Shown here: positions 6,592-13,898 of the stretch, in pieces
How positions within the stretch are numbered: position 1 is the stretch's first letter
Layout: each line of letters starts with the position of its first letter
Origin: Bacillota bacterium
GTDB taxonomy: Bacteria > Bacillota_E > Sulfobacillia > Sulfobacillales > JAIMBI01
Length of the DNA: 16,865 bases
NCBI GenBank assembly: GCA_021828405.1
Contig: JAKARZ010000043.1
Coordinates: 1-16,865 of the forward strand
Reading direction: 5' to 3'
The notes under the pieces: model-generated
What the model was told of the DNA's origin: nothing
Databases searched by the model: none
What the model saw: the letters and a program-made list of their open reading frames with translations, nothing else
Made by a program: the position numbers and the translations under genes

Positions 6592-9048
6592 ATGTTTGGG
6601 CAGTTCACGGAGAAGGCGCGCCGGGTGGTAATTTACGCGCAGGAAGAAGCACGCCGGATGGGACACAACTTCGTGGGGACCGAGCACCTGCTGCTGGGGT
6701 TGATTCGCGAAGCCAATGCGTTGCCGGCGAAGCTGCTGCAGTCCCTGGGACTGGATTTGGAGACGGTGCGCGGGGAAGTGCTGAAGGCGACCGGGCGCGG
6801 TCCCGCGATTGGGCCGAACGAAGAAGTGGCGTTTACCCCCCGAGCCAAGAAAGTCGTGCTGGAGCTTGGCCGGGAGGAAGCCGAGGCCCTGGGTCACAAC
6901 TACATCGGCCCCGAGCACCTGCTCCTGGGCCTGATCCGGGAGGGCGAGGGCGTGGCCGCGCAAGTGCTGCTGGCCGCCGGCGCCGACCTCAACAAGGTGC
7001 GCCACCAGCTGGTGCACCTGTCGGGAGCCAATCCCTCAGGCGCGGCCGGAGAGGCGGCGCCCGCCAGCACCCCGACCCTGGACACGTACGGGCGTGATTT
7101 GACGCAGATGGCGCGCGATGCGAAATTGGACCCGGTGATTGGCCGAGGCCAGGAGATTGAGCGAGTGATTCAGATCTTGGCGCGCCGCACCAAGAACAAC
7201 CCGGTGCTCATTGGCGAGCCGGGTGTCGGTAAGACCGCTGTCGTCGAGGGTCTGGCCCAGCGCATCGTGGAGGGCAAGGTGCCCGAGGTGCTGAAGGACC
7301 GCCGGGTGGTGGCGCTGGACCTTGGCGCCATGCTGGCCGGATCCAAGTATCGCGGGGAGTTCGAGGACCGCCTGAAGCGGGCCATGAACGAAATTCGCGA
7401 AGCCAAGAACATCGTCCTGTTCATCGACGAGATGCACACGATTGTGGGAGCGGGCGCCGCCGAGGGCGCCATCGACGCCGCCAACATTCTCAAGCCCGCG
7501 CTTGCACGGGGCGAACTGCAGGCGGTGGGCGCCACCACCCTGGATGAGTATCGGAAGTACGTGGAGCGGGATGCCGCGCTTGAGCGGCGCTTCCAGCCCA
7601 TCACGGTGGAGGAGCCGTCGGCGGCGGAGGCGCTGGCCATCTTGGATGGGCTGCGCGACCGGTACGAGGCGCATCACCGGGTGCAGATCACGCCCGCGGC
7701 GCTCCAGGCGGCGGTCACCCTATCCGACCGGTATGTCCCGGACCGGTTTCTGCCCGACAAGGCCATTGACCTCATCGATGAGGCGGCCTCGCGGGTGCGG
7801 TTGAAGAGCTACGTGGCCCCGCCCGACCTGAAGCGGCTGGAGGAACGCCTGGACGAACTCCGCAAGGAAAAGGAGGCGGCGGTGCAGGCTCAGGAGTTCG
7901 AGAAGGCCGCTCAGATGCGGGATGAGGAGCAGCAGCTGCGCAACCAGCTGAACCACGAGACGAAGGCGTGGCACACTCAGCAGGGGAAAGAGGCCACCCT
8001 GGTGGAGGCGGAGGATATCGCCCACATCGTGTCAAGCTGGACCGGCATCCCCGTGGAGCGCCTAGCGGCCGAAGAGTCGGCGCGCCTCCTGCACCTGGAG
8101 GAAGAGCTGCACAGGCGCGTGGTGGGCCAGGACGAAGCCGTGGGCGCGGTGGCCCAGGCGATTCGCCGCGCTCGCGCGGGCCTTAAAAACCCGCGGCGGC
8201 CCATCGGGTCGTTCCTGTTCCTCGGCCCCACCGGAGTTGGCAAGTCCGAGCTGGCCAAAGCGTTGGCCGCGGCCCTGTTTGGAGACGAGGACGCGATGGT
8301 GACCATCGACATGTCCGAGTACATGGAGCGCCACGCGGTGTCGCGACTGATGGGGGCGCCCCCCGGCTACGTGGGATACGAGGAAGGCGGCCAACTGACC
8401 GAGGCCGTGCGGCGGCACCCATACTGCGTGGTGCTGCTGGACGAGGTGGAGAAGGCGCACCCGGAAGTGTTCAACATTCTGCTGCAGGTCCTGGAGGAAG
8501 GGCGCCTGACGGAAGCCAAGGGACGCGCCGTCGACTTTCGCAATACGGTGATCATCATGACTTCCAACGTGGGGGCCGAGATGATCAAGAAAACCGGGGC
8601 CATCGGGTTCCTGCGCGACAGCGACCAGCGGAAGTACGAAGACATGAAGGATCGGCTGCTGGAAGACGTGAAGCAGACGTTCCGCCCGGAGTTTCTGAAC
8701 CGGGTGGACGACATCATCGTGTTCCACAGCCTGGCAGAGAACCACCTGACGGAAATCGTCTCGCTGATGCTCCAGGAAGTGGTGGACCGTGTCGCGGAGC
8801 GGGGGTACCAATTGGAGGTGACCGAGGCGGCCAAGCGCGTCATCGCCCACGAGGGCAACGACCCGACGTACGGGGCGCGGCCGCTGCGGCGCGCGATTCA
8901 GCGGCTGGTGGAGAACGGCCTCGCCAACGAGCTCTTGGCGGGTCACCTCCAAAACAAGGGTCGGATTCTCGTCGACGCCGAGGACGGGCACATCGTGTTC
9001 CATGCGGCTGATGTCTCCGCGCCCGCGCCGACGCCCGCGGCTCCCTGA
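6592..9048 (+). CDS. clpC: ATP-dependent protease ATPase subunit ClpC
   Basis: An 818-residue Hsp100/AAA+ unfoldase, full length. Order: two N-terminal Clp repeats (about 1-145; GTEH and GPEH keep the Glu residues that bind phospho-arginine in B. subtilis ClpC), AAA-1 with Walker [10 protein letters not shown] and Walker [10 protein letters not shown], the UVR-like middle domain (about 420-455, [13 protein letters not shown]) used by adaptors, AAA-2 with GPTGVGKSE and [11 protein letters not shown], and the AIGFL ClpP-docking loop. ClpC feeds substrates, including arginine-phosphorylated proteins, into ClpP. AAAGGAGG lies 8 bases before ATG 6592. It is the fourth gene of the CtsR-controlled operon, 42 bases after mcsB. 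A strong hairpin follows its stop. First Clp repeat has [11 protein letters not shown] where REGEGxAAxxL is usual. Confidence 0.97.
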   Translation: MFGQFTEKARRVVIYAQEEARRMGHNFVGTEHLLLGLIREANALPAKLLQSLGLDLETVRGEVLKATGRGPAIGPNEEVAFTPRAKKVVLELGREEAEALGHNYIGPEHLLLGLIREGEGVAAQVLLAAGADLNKVRHQLVHLSGANPSGAAGEAAPASTPTLDTYGRDLTQMARDAKLDPVIGRGQEIERVIQILARRTKNNPVLIGEPGVGKTAVVEGLAQRIVEGKVPEVLKDRRVVALDLGAMLAGSKYRGEFEDRLKRAMNEIREAKNIVLFIDEMHTIVGAGAAEGAIDAANILKPALARGELQAVGATTLDEYRKYVERDAALERRFQPITVEEPSAAEALAILDGLRDRYEAHHRVQITPAALQAAVTLSDRYVPDRFLPDKAIDLIDEAASRVRLKSYVAPPDLKRLEERLDELRKEKEAAVQAQEFEKAAQMRDEEQQLRNQLNHETKAWHTQQGKEATLVEAEDIAHIVSSWTGIPVERLAAEESARLLHLEEELHRRVVGQDEAVGAVAQAIRRARAGLKNPRRPIGSFLFLGPTGVGKSELAKALAAALFGDEDAMVTIDMSEYMERHAVSRLMGAPPGYVGYEEGGQLTEAVRRHPYCVVLLDEVEKAHPEVFNILLQVLEEGRLTEAKGRAVDFRNTVIIMTSNVGAEMIKKTGAIGFLRDSDQRKYEDMKDRLLEDVKQTFRPEFLNRVDDIIVFHSLAENHLTEIVSLMLQEVVDRVAERGYQLEVTEAAKRVIAHEGNDPTYGARPLRRAIQRLVENGLANELLAGHLQNKGRILVDAEDGHIVFHAADVSAPAPTPAAP

Positions 9049-9064
9049 TCCCGCCGGTTCGTTT

Positions 9065-9105
9065 CCACCAAAGAAGCTCGGGGCCTCCCCGAGCTTCTTT
9101 GGTGG
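9065..9105. terminator. Perfect 19-bp hairpin after clpC
   Basis: CCACCAAAGAAGCTCGGGG (9065-9083), a CCT loop, and its exact complement (9087-9105) form a perfect 19-bp stem 16 bases after the clpC stop. No U-run follows (next bases GGCTGG), so it is either an intrinsic terminator of the U-less kind or an mRNA stabiliser/processing site that separates operon levels between clpC and radA. radA starts 46 bases later. Confidence 0.7.
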
Positions 9106-9151
9106 GGCTGGCAGGAGCCGGGCCCGCCGCGGCGAAGCCTCGAGGCGGGGG

Positions 9152-9806
9152 GTGAGAGGAGTACCACAGCGAAGCCGCTACGCATGTCAGGAGTGTGGCA
9201 CCATGAGCCCCCGGTGGCTGGGGCGCTGCCCCGGTTGCGGGGGCTACAACACCATGGTGGAGGAAGTGGCGGAAGCCAGGAGCCGGCCGGGGTCGGCACG
9301 CTTGACCGCCAAGCCGGTGCGCCTGGCGGATGTGCGGTCGGAGTCGGTCATCCGCACCGGAACCGGCGTGGCGGAAGTGGACCGGGTGCTGGGCGGCGGG
9401 GTGGTGCCCGGTGCGCTCATGCTGCTCGGGGGCGATCCCGGGATTGGGAAGTCGACGCTCATGTTGCAGCTGGCGGCGCACGTCGCCCGGGAGGGGCCTG
9501 TGCTGTATGTCAGTGCGGAAGAATCGCTGGCGCAGACGCGGCTCCGCATGGAGCGGATCAGGCCGGATGCGCCCCGGGGGGTGCACCTGTTGGCGGATGG
9601 CCGCCTCGATGTGCTTGAGAGCGCCCTCGAGGCGTCGCGGTGGCGGCTGGTGGTGGTGGATTCCCTCCAGACGGTCTACGACCCCGAGGCAGAAAGCGCT
9701 CCGGGGAGCGTGAGCCAGGTGCGGCAGGTGGCATCCCGTCTGCTTCGCTACGCCAAGTCGCAGGAGGTGCCCGTGTTTCTCGTGGGGCATGTGAACAAAG
9801 AAGGGT
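9152..9806 (+). CDS. radA: RadA/Sms recombination protein, exon 1 (join 9152..9806,10498..11198)
   Basis: The first 218 codons plus one base of a split radA. Seen: a C4 zinc finger (C12, C15, C26, C29 in YACQECG...RCPGC), the RecA-like ATPase with Walker A GDPGIGKST (about 94-102), Walker B LVVVDSLQT, and GHVNKEG at the end. RadA is a hexameric DnaB-like helicase that extends heteroduplex in recombination and repair. GTG 9152 is chosen because it puts the zinc finger at the usual distance from the start and follows a GAGG(CG)GG sequence; no ATG fits. Translation continuing into the intron stops at TAG 9839-9841, giving a 229-residue product without the KNRFG motif and Lon-like domain. Joining to exon 2 in phase 1 (T^CG, Ser219) recreates KEGSLAGPRVVEH and a 451-residue protein; B. 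subtilis RadA is about 458. Confidence 0.93.
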
Positions 9807-10497
9807 CAGGGCGGCCCCGCGCGGTCGGCAACGCCGCGTAGCCACCGAGCTGTATGCATGGACGGCCGGGAGCCCGATGCGCACGCAAGTCCGCACCGGC
9901 GGCCAATGTGCAGGAAACGAGGCGAAACCTTGGATCCTCAGAGACAACACGCTCGGCTCCTTGGATTGTGGGCAGGGGCCATCAAGGCGGCGCGGCGCCG
10001 AGGTCACCGCGATGGGCCCTGGGAGGGCGCCGCCTGGCTGAAGTTGGCGGCCCATTGGGCCGGCCACGGCTACACGTTTCAGTTTCTCCCGGGGCTCCCT
10101 ATCGAGGTGGTGCTTTGGGACCCGGGCCCGCTGGTGCTCACCCCCGCACGATCCGCGGGCGGGGCGCGCGGGGACTGGCGCTGGCCGGTGGTGGGCATAG
10201 GCCTGGACCGCCCGGCCGTGGTGCTGGGCGGCGGGGACGTGGTGCTGGGGCGGGATCTGGCCAGCCAGCTGGGCCGCGGCGCCTGGATGGCGCTGGCGCA
10301 GCACGGGGCGGCCCTGGCGGCAGGCGATCCCCTGGTGGTGCCCGGGGCCGATGAGGCCCTCACGGTGCTGGCGGCGTTGGCGGCCGGGGCGCTGGACGAC
10401 CGGCCGCGCGGCGCATGGCGCGAGGCCAGTGCCCGGTGGCGGCATCGGCCGCGGCCCGGCGAGCCGCCTATCCAAGGATGAAGACAGTGTCCACACG
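9807..10497 (+). ncRNA. Group I intron interrupting radA
   Basis: A 691-nt insertion with group I elements. P1: exon GGGU (9803-9806) with GCCC (9814-9817), giving U9806-G9814 at the splice site. P10: GGCG (9810-9813) with exon-2 CGCU (10498-10501), so the guide GGCGGCCC spans the exon junction. P2: CGCGG 9820-9824 with CCGCG 9834-9838. P3: 9869-9881 with 9950-9960. P4: UCCGCAC 9890-9896 with GUGC-a-GGA 9908-9915, preceded by an AAU J5/4. P6: GAGG 9919-9922 with CCUC 9936-9939. P7: GaGACA 9941-9946 with UGUCC 10488-10492, A9942 bulged and G9943-C10491 as guanosine site. P8: CCUUGGAU 9959-9966 with AUCCAAGG 10470-10477. J8/7 contains AAGACA (compare AAGAUA). The last base is G. Missing: any P9 helix; only ACACG follows P7. 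Exon joining restores RadA exactly. Splicing is inferred, not shown. Confidence 0.88.
9858..10481 (+). CDS. Intron-encoded ORF of unknown function in the P8 loop
   Basis: An open frame of 207 codons lies almost wholly in the P8 loop of the radA intron and stops at TGA 10479-10481, inside J8/7. Its composition is protein-like (W, F, Y, K spaced as in folded proteins) while the other frames are low-complexity Arg/Gly/Pro, so I consider it likely coding. The start is uncertain: ATG 9858 lies upstream of P3, ATG 9906 lies in P4, and TTG 9966 is at the base of P8; none has a good Shine-Dalgarno. Group I introns often carry homing endonucleases in peripheral loops, but I see no LAGLIDADG, GIY-YIG, HNH or His-Cys motif. 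Visible blocks: WLKLAAHWAGHGYTFQFLPG, then PIEVVLWDPGP, an acidic/hydrophobic helix DEALTVLAALAAGALDD, and a basic tail. It could be a divergent endonuclease, a maturase, or a decayed gene. Confidence 0.55.
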   Translation: MDGREPDAHASPHRRPMCRKRGETLDPQRQHARLLGLWAGAIKAARRRGHRDGPWEGAAWLKLAAHWAGHGYTFQFLPGLPIEVVLWDPGPLVLTPARSAGGARGDWRWPVVGIGLDRPAVVLGGGDVVLGRDLASQLGRGAWMALAQHGAALAAGDPLVVPGADEALTVLAALAAGALDDRPRGAWREASARWRHRPRPGEPPIQG

Positions 10498-11198
10498 CGC
10501 TGGCCGGCCCTCGCGTCGTGGAGCACCTCGTCGATGTGGTGCTCATGTTCGAGGGGGATCGGCAGCATTTGTTTCGCATGCTGCGCGGTATCAAGAATCG
10601 ATTCGGCCCAACCTCGGAGCTGGGCGTGTTTGCGATGGGGCAGGCCGGCTTGGAGCCGGTGGCGGATCCATCGCGGGCGCTTTTGGCCGAGCGGCCCACC
10701 GACGCCGCCGGGTCGGTGGTGGCGGCGGTGCTGGAGGGATCGCGGCCGCTGCTGGTGGAGATTCAGGCGCTGGTCGCCCCGTCTTACGGGATACCCCGGC
10801 GGGTGGTGACCGGCCTCGATGCCCATCGGGTGGCGCTGGCGCTGGCGGTGCTGGAGCGGCACGCCGGTGCGCGCCTCGGGGATCGGGACGTGTTTGTGAA
10901 GGTCACGGGCGGCGTGGAAGTGGACGACCCGGCCGTGGACCTCGCGGTGGTTGCCGCAGTGGCGTCCAGCCTGGCGGGATTAGCCGTGCCCGAGGGCTCG
11001 GTGCTGATCGGGGAGGTTGGGCTCACCGGCGAGATTCGATCGGCGCCTCGCATTGCCGAGCGCCTGAAGGAGGCGGCCCAACTGGGGTTCCACCACAGCC
11101 TGGCACCCAACGCGGTCGAGGGATATCGCGTCGAGACCGTCAAGACGGTGGCCTCGGCGCTGCGCGCCATGGGTCTCCGTCTCACGCACGACGAATGA
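10498..11198 (+). CDS. radA: RadA/Sms recombination protein, exon 2
   Basis: The C-terminal 233 codons of RadA. It begins mid-codon with CG-CTG-GCC-GGC (S-LAGPRVVEHLVDVVLMFEGD), the continuation of exon 1. The RadA-specific KNRFG motif (in IKNRFGPTSE) and the C-terminal Lon-protease-like domain are intact: FVKVTGGVEVDDPAVDLAVVAAVASS, then GEVGLTGEIRSAPRIAERLKEAAQLG. The Lon-like domain has no peptidase activity in this family and serves as a DNA-binding/hexamer scaffold. Open reading continues upstream only to the intron; the GTG at 10518 has no ribosome-binding site and would remove LAGPR, so independent translation is unlikely and splicing is the simplest route to a functional product. The gene ends 100 bases before a convergent minus-strand gene. 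Confidence 0.9.
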
Positions 11199-11244
11199 CG
11201 AAGAGCCGTCGCGCGAGCGGCCGCTGCGAGCCGCCCGCACGACG

Positions 11245-11296
11245 GGTGCGTGGCGCCGCACCTGAGCGGGGGCCCCATGGGCCAGGCCGCTCTGGC
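11245..11296. terminator. Two short hairpins between convergent radA and the minus-strand gene
   Basis: GGTGCG (11245-11250) with CGCACC (11257-11262), and GCCAG (11281-11285) with CTGGC (11292-11296), lie in the gap between the ends of two convergent genes. Each stem is short and no U-tract follows, so the terminator role rests mainly on position. Confidence 0.35.
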
Positions 11297-11301
11297 GGCG
11301 T

Positions 11302-11733
11302 CTACGTGAGATTGTAAATGCCGAGCGTGTTCAGGCGCTGCAGTTCATCCGTCATCAGGGTGCGAAGATCCAGTTGCAGCAGCGTGGCCAGCGCGGTGTG
11401 GTAAAACAGCGCCTGCCCCAGTTCACGCTCCAGCGCCTCCCGGCAGCGGGGACAAAGTTCGCCCTCAAGGTGCGAGCGCACGTACTGGTGGACGGAGAGG
11501 GCATCCGCCTCGGCGGGGATGCGTTGCCGGTCCGCCTGCACGGCAATGCAGCCACACGCGGTGACCGCTTTGGCCGTGGCACGCGCCACGCGCGAGTCGG
11601 CCTCCTGGATCTTGCTCAACACGTCCAGAATGCTTCGGTGCCGGATAAGCACTTCGTCCACGGCGTCCTGGAAGCGATCCAGGATCGACGCGTCCCGAAG
11701 GTGCCGCACTCCGTTGGCGGTGTCGCCGCGCAT
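11302..11733 (-). CDS. Conserved clostridial protein of unknown function (DUF1573-annotated type)
   Basis: A 143-residue soluble, mostly helical protein. I recognise it from memory as a family common near clpC/radA in Clostridia, usually listed as a DUF1573 domain protein; the name is less certain than the resemblance. Conserved-looking blocks are FQDAVDEVLIRHRSILDVLSKIQEADSRVARATAKAVTACGCI, HLEGELCPRCREALERELGQALFYHTALATLLQLDL, and the C-terminal LNTLGIYNLT. ACGC and CPRC could form a metal site or disulfides. ATG 11733 is preferred: GGGAGGG lies about 7 bases before it, while ATG 11739 directly abuts that sequence. Its own strong promoter (11764-11792) shows that it is expressed independently and against the operon direction, in the place where disA is usually found. 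Confidence 0.8.
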   Translation of the reverse strand: MRGDTANGVRHLRDASILDRFQDAVDEVLIRHRSILDVLSKIQEADSRVARATAKAVTACGCIAVQADRQRIPAEADALSVHQYVRSHLEGELCPRCREALERELGQALFYHTALATLLQLDLRTLMTDELQRLNTLGIYNLT

Positions 11734-11763
11734 GCACATCCCTCCCCGGTTCGAAGTTCCCTC

Positions 11764-11792
11764 ATTATGCGGCGCGGGTTTCAAGGTGTCAA
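11764..11792 (-). promoter_or_regulatory. Sigma-A-type promoter of the minus-strand gene 11733-11302
   Basis: Read on the minus strand, TTGACA (complement of 11787-11792) and CATAAT (complement of 11764-11769) are separated by exactly 17 bases. That is a perfect -35 and a five-of-six -10, about 30 bases upstream of the start codon. Confidence 0.8.
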
Positions 11793-11900
11793 TTTGGCCC
11801 ACCTCGGTCACCGGGAGCCCATTTCGGCGGATAGCGGAGCTCCCAGGACGCCATCCTTGGCGGTCGAGATGGTGTGGGTGCGCCTTGACCTCTCCCCACC

Positions 11901-11928
11901 CTGTCATGTCAGGACTCCATGTTATGAT
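11901..11928 (+). promoter_or_regulatory. Candidate promoter of the PIN/TRAM gene, with leader hairpin
   Basis: CTGTCA (11901-11906, four of six to TTGACA) and TATGAT (11923-11928, five of six) are 16 bases apart. The leader that follows is locally AT-rich and contains CGGTGGC (11957-11963) and GCCACCG (11989-11995), a 7-bp stem with a 25-nt loop, before the ribosome-binding site at 12015-12022. An independent promoter here fits the intervening minus-strand gene, which separates this gene from radA. Confidence 0.5.
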
Positions 11929-12027
11929 GAGGGCGCTCGGCGGAGGGCAACAAGATCGGTGGCAATAGTAAATTGTGGGTATTTTTCCGCCACCGCCGGG
12001 GAATGACCAGTAATGGGAGGTGACTCG

Positions 12028-13134
12028 GTGGACAGAACCTTTCGGCAGGCGGTCACCGTGGCGGTGGCGCTGATAGGCCTGGGACTTGTTTTGGGCAACC
12101 AGACGGCGTGGCGGCACTGGGCGTTTCTGTCGCAATTGGGGAGCGACAAGGCAGGCGCGTATTTGGTCATCGCCACCGTGGGCGCGGGCGCGATTGGCTA
12201 CGGACTGTCACCGTGGGTGGCCCGCGAGACCGGCAAGCTGCTGACCCGATTTGAGCAGCGGTTGCAGCGCACGCCACCCGCGGACCTGATGGCCGGGGCG
12301 ATTGGGCTCATCGTCGGGCTTTTGGTGGCGTTTTTGGTGGGGCAGCCCCTGGCGGCGTTCGGCATTCTGGGCAACCTGCTGCGCGTGGCCATCACCGTGG
12401 TCATGGCCTACATCGGCATTCGGGTGGCGGCGCGCAAGAAAGAAGAGCTTCTACGACCCAGCGCCTGGCTGCCGAAGCTGCAGAAGGCAGCCGTGCGGCC
12501 CGAGGGGGTCCGCCCCAAAGTGCTGGACACTTCGGTCATCATCGACGGCCGCATTGCGGACATCTGCGAGACCGGCTTTCTGGAGGGCCCGCTCGTCATT
12601 CCCGCCTTTGTGCTGGAGGAGCTGCGCCACATCGCGGACTCGCCCGACGTGCTGAAGCGCAACCGCGGACGGCGGGGTCTCGACGTGCTGAACCGCATCC
12701 AAAAGGAGCTCCACATGCCGGTCCAGGTTTACGAGAAAGAGGTCGACCCCCATCAGGAGGTGGACACGCGGCTCCTGAAGGTCACGAAGTTGCTGGACGG
12801 CAAAGTCGTGACCAACGACTTTAACCTCAACAAAGTAGCGGAGTTGCAGGGCCTGCCGGTGCTGAACATCAACGACTTGGCCAATGCGGTGAAGCCGGTG
12901 GTTCTCCCCGGAGAAGACATGGTGGTGCAGATCATCAAGGAGGGCAAGGAAGCCGGGCAGGGGGTCGGATACCTCGACGACGGTACCATGATCGTCGTGG
13001 ACGGCGGCAAGAAGTACCTGGGACAATCCGTGAGCGTGCTGGTCACCTCGGTGCTCCAAACCGCCGCCGGGCGCATGATTTTCGCCAAGCTGAAGGCGGC
13101 CACGCTGCCGGCGGTCGCCAACGAGGCGCCCTGA
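12028..13134 (+). CDS. Membrane PIN/TRAM-domain protein (YacL-like)
   Basis: A 368-residue protein matching B. subtilis YacL in order and length. Four membrane helices (about 8-23, 43-62, 87-104, 113-131) are followed by a PIN nuclease-type domain that begins KVLDTSVIIDGRIADI (Asp167) with further acidic residues in VLEELRHI and VVTNDFNLNKVA. The C-terminal TRAM domain (about 300-355, GQGVGYLDDGTMIVVDGGKKYLG) is a predicted RNA-binding beta barrel. The likely role is a membrane-tethered RNase or RNA-binding protein; the biological substrate is not established to my knowledge. GTG 12028 is chosen because GGGAGGTGA (12014-12022) lies 5 bases upstream; ATG 12013 overlaps that site. The gene sits at the usual place before ispD, but disA is missing between radA and it. 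Confidence 0.9.
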   Translation: MDRTFRQAVTVAVALIGLGLVLGNQTAWRHWAFLSQLGSDKAGAYLVIATVGAGAIGYGLSPWVARETGKLLTRFEQRLQRTPPADLMAGAIGLIVGLLVAFLVGQPLAAFGILGNLLRVAITVVMAYIGIRVAARKKEELLRPSAWLPKLQKAAVRPEGVRPKVLDTSVIIDGRIADICETGFLEGPLVIPAFVLEELRHIADSPDVLKRNRGRRGLDVLNRIQKELHMPVQVYEKEVDPHQEVDTRLLKVTKLLDGKVVTNDFNLNKVAELQGLPVLNINDLANAVKPVVLPGEDMVVQIIKEGKEAGQGVGYLDDGTMIVVDGGKKYLGQSVSVLVTSVLQTAAGRMIFAKLKAATLPAVANEAP

Positions 13135-13163
13135 GACCGCCCGTGCCACGCAGGGACAGCATT

Positions 13164-13199
13164 GAGGAGGCGACGCAGGTCGCCTCCTTCTCCTTCTTG
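13164..13199 (+). terminator. Intrinsic terminator after the PIN/TRAM gene
   Basis: AGGAGGCGAC (13165-13174), loop GCAG, and GTCGCCTCCT (13179-13188) form a perfect 10-bp stem followed by the pyrimidine-rich TCTCCTTCTT. This is the most classical terminator in the window. It lies 30 bases after the PIN/TRAM stop and about 30 bases before ispD, so ispD/ispF may depend on read-through or on an unrecognised promoter. Confidence 0.8.
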
Positions 13200-13232
13200 A
13201 TGCGGTCGCTGTGATACCGTGAGGCTATGGAA

Positions 13233-13898
13233 ATGACGGAGGCGCGCCGCGCCCTCACGCTGGTGGTGGTGGCCGCCGGACAGGGCCACCGGATGGGTGG
13301 GATCCCCAAGGTGTGGCGCCTGTGGGACGAGCGTCCCCTCTGGTGGTGGAGCCTCGCGGTGCTCAAGGAACACGTGGCGGCCGCCGTCTTGGTGGTGGCG
13401 CCGGATCGCGTGGCGGCCGCCCGCACCTGGCTCGCATCGGACGGCGTGGTGGTGGCCGGTGGGGCCACGCGCGATCTCTCCGTCGCCTCGGGACTTCAGC
13501 GGGTGCGCACCCCGTACGTAGCGGTGCATGACGGTGCGCGGCCACTGGTGTCGCGCGCGCTGATGGACCGGGTGTGGCAGGCCGCGCTGGAGACCGGCGC
13601 CGCGGTGCCGGGCCTGCCCCCCACGGACACCGTGAAGGTGGTGCATCGCGGACTGGTCGCCCGCACGGTGCCGCGGCACCACCTGGTCACGGTGCAGACG
13701 CCGCAGATCTTTCGGACGGAGTGGCTTCGTGACGCGCTAGCCCGACAAGGGAGCGGGGTGACGGACGACAGCGCGGCCGTGGAGGCAGCCGGGCATGCTG
13801 TCGCGGTGGTGGAAGGGGATGCGTTGAACAGGAAGCTGACGGTTGAAGCCGACTGGCTATGGCTCGCGGCGGCGTGGCCGGAGCGCGATCGCTCATGA
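13233..13898 (+). CDS. ispD: 2-C-methyl-D-erythritol 4-phosphate cytidylyltransferase IspD
   Basis: A 221-residue protein that converts MEP and CTP to CDP-ME in the MEP isoprenoid pathway. Seen: nucleotide-binding VVVAAGQGHRMGGIPK (conserved Arg and Lys retained, although PKQ is PKV here), GGATRDLSVASGL, VAVHDGARPL, PPTDTVK, VTVQTPQIF, DDSAAVEAAG, and GDALNRKLT with the C-terminal Lys. Length is about the bacterial norm of 225-235. ATG 13233 is preferred to ATG 13227 because GAGG (13221-13224) then has an 8-base spacing; the difference is two residues. Its stop overlaps the ispF start (ATGA at 13895-13898), so the two are co-translated. Confidence 0.93.
   Translation: MTEARRALTLVVVAAGQGHRMGGIPKVWRLWDERPLWWWSLAVLKEHVAAAVLVVAPDRVAAARTWLASDGVVVAGGATRDLSVASGLQRVRTPYVAVHDGARPLVSRALMDRVWQAALETGAAVPGLPPTDTVKVVHRGLVARTVPRHHLVTVQTPQIFRTEWLRDALARQGSGVTDDSAAVEAAGHAVAVVEGDALNRKLTVEADWLWLAAAWPERDRS

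Noticed and set aside
9951..9998. LLGLWAGAI in the intron ORF as a LAGLIDADG motif
   Set aside because: The acidic residues needed at the end of the motif are absent (followed by KAARRRG), and no second copy is seen.
9807..10497. The radA insertion as an intein
   Set aside because: An intein must be in frame with both flanks. The frame stops at 9839, the length (691) is not a multiple of three, and no Hint-domain blocks or terminal His-Asn are visible.
9807..10497. The radA insertion as an IS element, group II intron or assembly error
   Set aside because: There are no terminal inverted repeats, target duplication, transposase, domain V hairpin or reverse transcriptase. Group I pairings with frame-restoring splice sites would not arise from misassembly.
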